Below are positions 6,157 to 7,123 of a stretch of DNA of 7,123 nucleotides, piece by piece; within the stretch, counting starts at the first letter, position 1; each line of letters opens with the position of its first letter. The notes beneath the pieces are model-generated. The model was not told the DNA's origin, ran no database searches, and saw nothing but the letters and a program-made list of their open reading frames with translations. Where the stretch lies: the NCBI GenBank assembly GCA_023250175.1, contig JAHFBD010000077.1:1-7123 (forward strand), read 5' to 3'. The stretch is from Candidatus Melainabacteria bacterium. Its GTDB lineage: Bacteria; Cyanobacteriota; Vampirovibrionia; 2-02-FULL-35-15. Position numbers and translations under genes: made by a program.

Positions 6157-7123
6157 TCAATCAAATCGAACTGGCTCTTTTGCTTCAATAAGTTGCTTGT
6201 CTCTTTTATCTGGTACAACTAACCCATTAAACAATTTGAACGCTATTGCATAAATGATGATGGCTGAAAGAACCCCTGTTAAGAAATCTGTAAGTATAAC
6301 CACAAGTGCTGTGTAAATCATTAATCCTGTATGAAAACGATTATGGCTTAAAATACCTAGAACTTCTGCTGGTTTAACCATATTGAAAGCAACATACATA
6401 AGAACTCCACCAATACAAGCCATTGGAACATGTTCAAGGTAAGTTGCTAAATAAGCAGCTAATAGTAACTTTAGAAAGCACTTAAATATCCCTGCAAGTG
6501 GTGTAGTGCCACCAACTTTTATGTTTGTAGCTGTACGAGCTAACGCTCCTGTATGTGGGAATCCATTTAATAGTGGGACAACAATATTTACTAAACCTTG
6601 CCCCCAGAGCTCTTTATTTGGATTAAAAGGGGTTCCTTTATTATCAGCAAGCCTATCAGCCATTCTAGAACAAAGTAAGCTTTCAACACCAGAAACAAAT
6701 ACAATAGCAAGAACAAAATAAATTATATCTGCAATAATACCAAGACTAAGTTCAGGAATTATTGGGGGAGTAAAAACCCAAAAGTGAGTAGGAATAGAGC
6801 CATACTTTGTACGAATTAATGTTAAATCATGTTCTGCTAATAAAGTTGACGATAGTAGTGTACAAATACCAATAGCAATTAATGGTGCTGGAATATAAAT
6901 AGAAAGTTTTAACAGGTACTTTATTATAAAAAATGTACTTAGTGCAAGAAACAAAGCATAAATATTAAATTCATGCAGATGTAAAAATATCATCTGCAAC
7001 TTATGTAAAAAACCATGTCCAAGTTTAGCTTTTAATCCAAGGATTTCACTCATTTGAGACATTGCAATAGTAACTGCAATGCCAATTGTAAAACCAACAA
7101 CTATGGAATAAGGAACAAGAGTA
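6157..7123 (-). CDS. SulP-family inorganic anion transporter, 5' end cut by window edge, no STAS domain
   Basis: The frame is open from the TGA at 6157-6159 to the right edge, giving the last 321 residues. ATG codons at 7062 and 7053 are internal: the residues before them (VVGFTIGIAVTIA) are a standard SulP transmembrane segment. SulP proteins are inner-membrane carriers of sulfate, bicarbonate or related anions, often driven by H+ or Na+; the substrate cannot be read here. Family hallmarks, numbered within this fragment, include IPAPLIAI (77-84), GVESLLCSRMAD (145-156), ELWGQGLVNI (171-180) and the conserved loop NGFPHTGALARTATN with GGTTPLAG (186-211). At least six hydrophobic segments are visible. 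The protein stops about 25 residues after the last hydrophobic helix, in a charged tail ending EPVRFD, so the cytoplasmic STAS domain of about 100 residues found in most members is missing. The bases after the stop do not encode a STAS-like sequence in any frame. Confidence 0.93.
   Translation of the reverse strand, partial: TLVPYSIVVGFTIGIAVTIAMSQMSEILGLKAKLGHGFLHKLQMIFLHLHEFNIYALFLALSTFFIIKYLLKLSIYIPAPLIAIGICTLLSSTLLAEHDLTLIRTKYGSIPTHFWVFTPPIIPELSLGIIADIIYFVLAIVFVSGVESLLCSRMADRLADNKGTPFNPNKELWGQGLVNIVVPLLNGFPHTGALARTATNIKVGGTTPLAGIFKCFLKLLLAAYLATYLEHVPMACIGGVLMYVAFNMVKPAEVLGILSHNRFHTGLMIYTALVVILTDFLTGVLSAIIIYAIAFKLFNGLVVPDKRDKQLIEAKEPVRFD

Noticed and set aside
5926..6218. Two overlapping small open frames, 76 residues on plus (5926-6156) and 86 residues on minus (5958-6218).
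   Set aside because: Neither has a ribosome site. They overlap each other, and the minus one starts inside SulP in another frame. Composition is that of translated A+T-rich spacer with no motif or STAS-like pattern.

Overview
The window is A+T-rich, single-copy bacterial DNA. It uses the standard genetic code, with TAA and TGA both acting as stops, and holds five protein genes and no recognisable RNA gene, CRISPR array or intact mobile element. Low G+C, modest Shine-Dalgarno sites and large orphan alpha-helical proteins fit a host-associated or candidate-phylum lineage. The short N-terminal 'NGI' motif in two proteins reminds me of Melainabacteria/Gastranaerophilales-type proteomes, but that is an impression and the taxon cannot be fixed from this sequence.

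Layout. Positions 1-961 (minus) are the 5' part of a large gene that runs off the left edge; its product carries an HETYH zinc-protease motif about 290 residues in. A 259-bp divergent intergenic region follows, with two small dyads. Positions 1221-3257 (plus) encode a 678-residue acidic protein with HEAT-like helical repeats near the C-terminus. Only 13 bp away and convergent, 3271-4929 (minus) encodes a 552-residue, mostly helical protein with a disordered N-terminus and a HEAT-like segment. Positions 5101-5766 (minus) encode a 221-residue protein with an Ala/Gln-rich N-terminus and three tandem 27-residue cationic amphipathic repeats. A 390-bp non-coding stretch with an 11-bp inverted repeat follows. 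Positions 6157-7123 (minus) are the 3' part of a SulP-family anion transporter that ends without a STAS domain.

How the genes work together. Nothing supports one shared pathway. Each complete gene appears to be separately transcribed: the gaps are wide or convergent, and the complete minus-strand genes each have their own promoter-like boxes. Only SulP can be given a function with confidence. The zincin-like protein, the two HEAT-like proteins and the amphipathic-repeat protein are orphans. Two of them share a short N-terminal motif followed by a disordered Ser/Asn-rich stretch, which raises the possibility of a co-exported protein family, but this is inference only.
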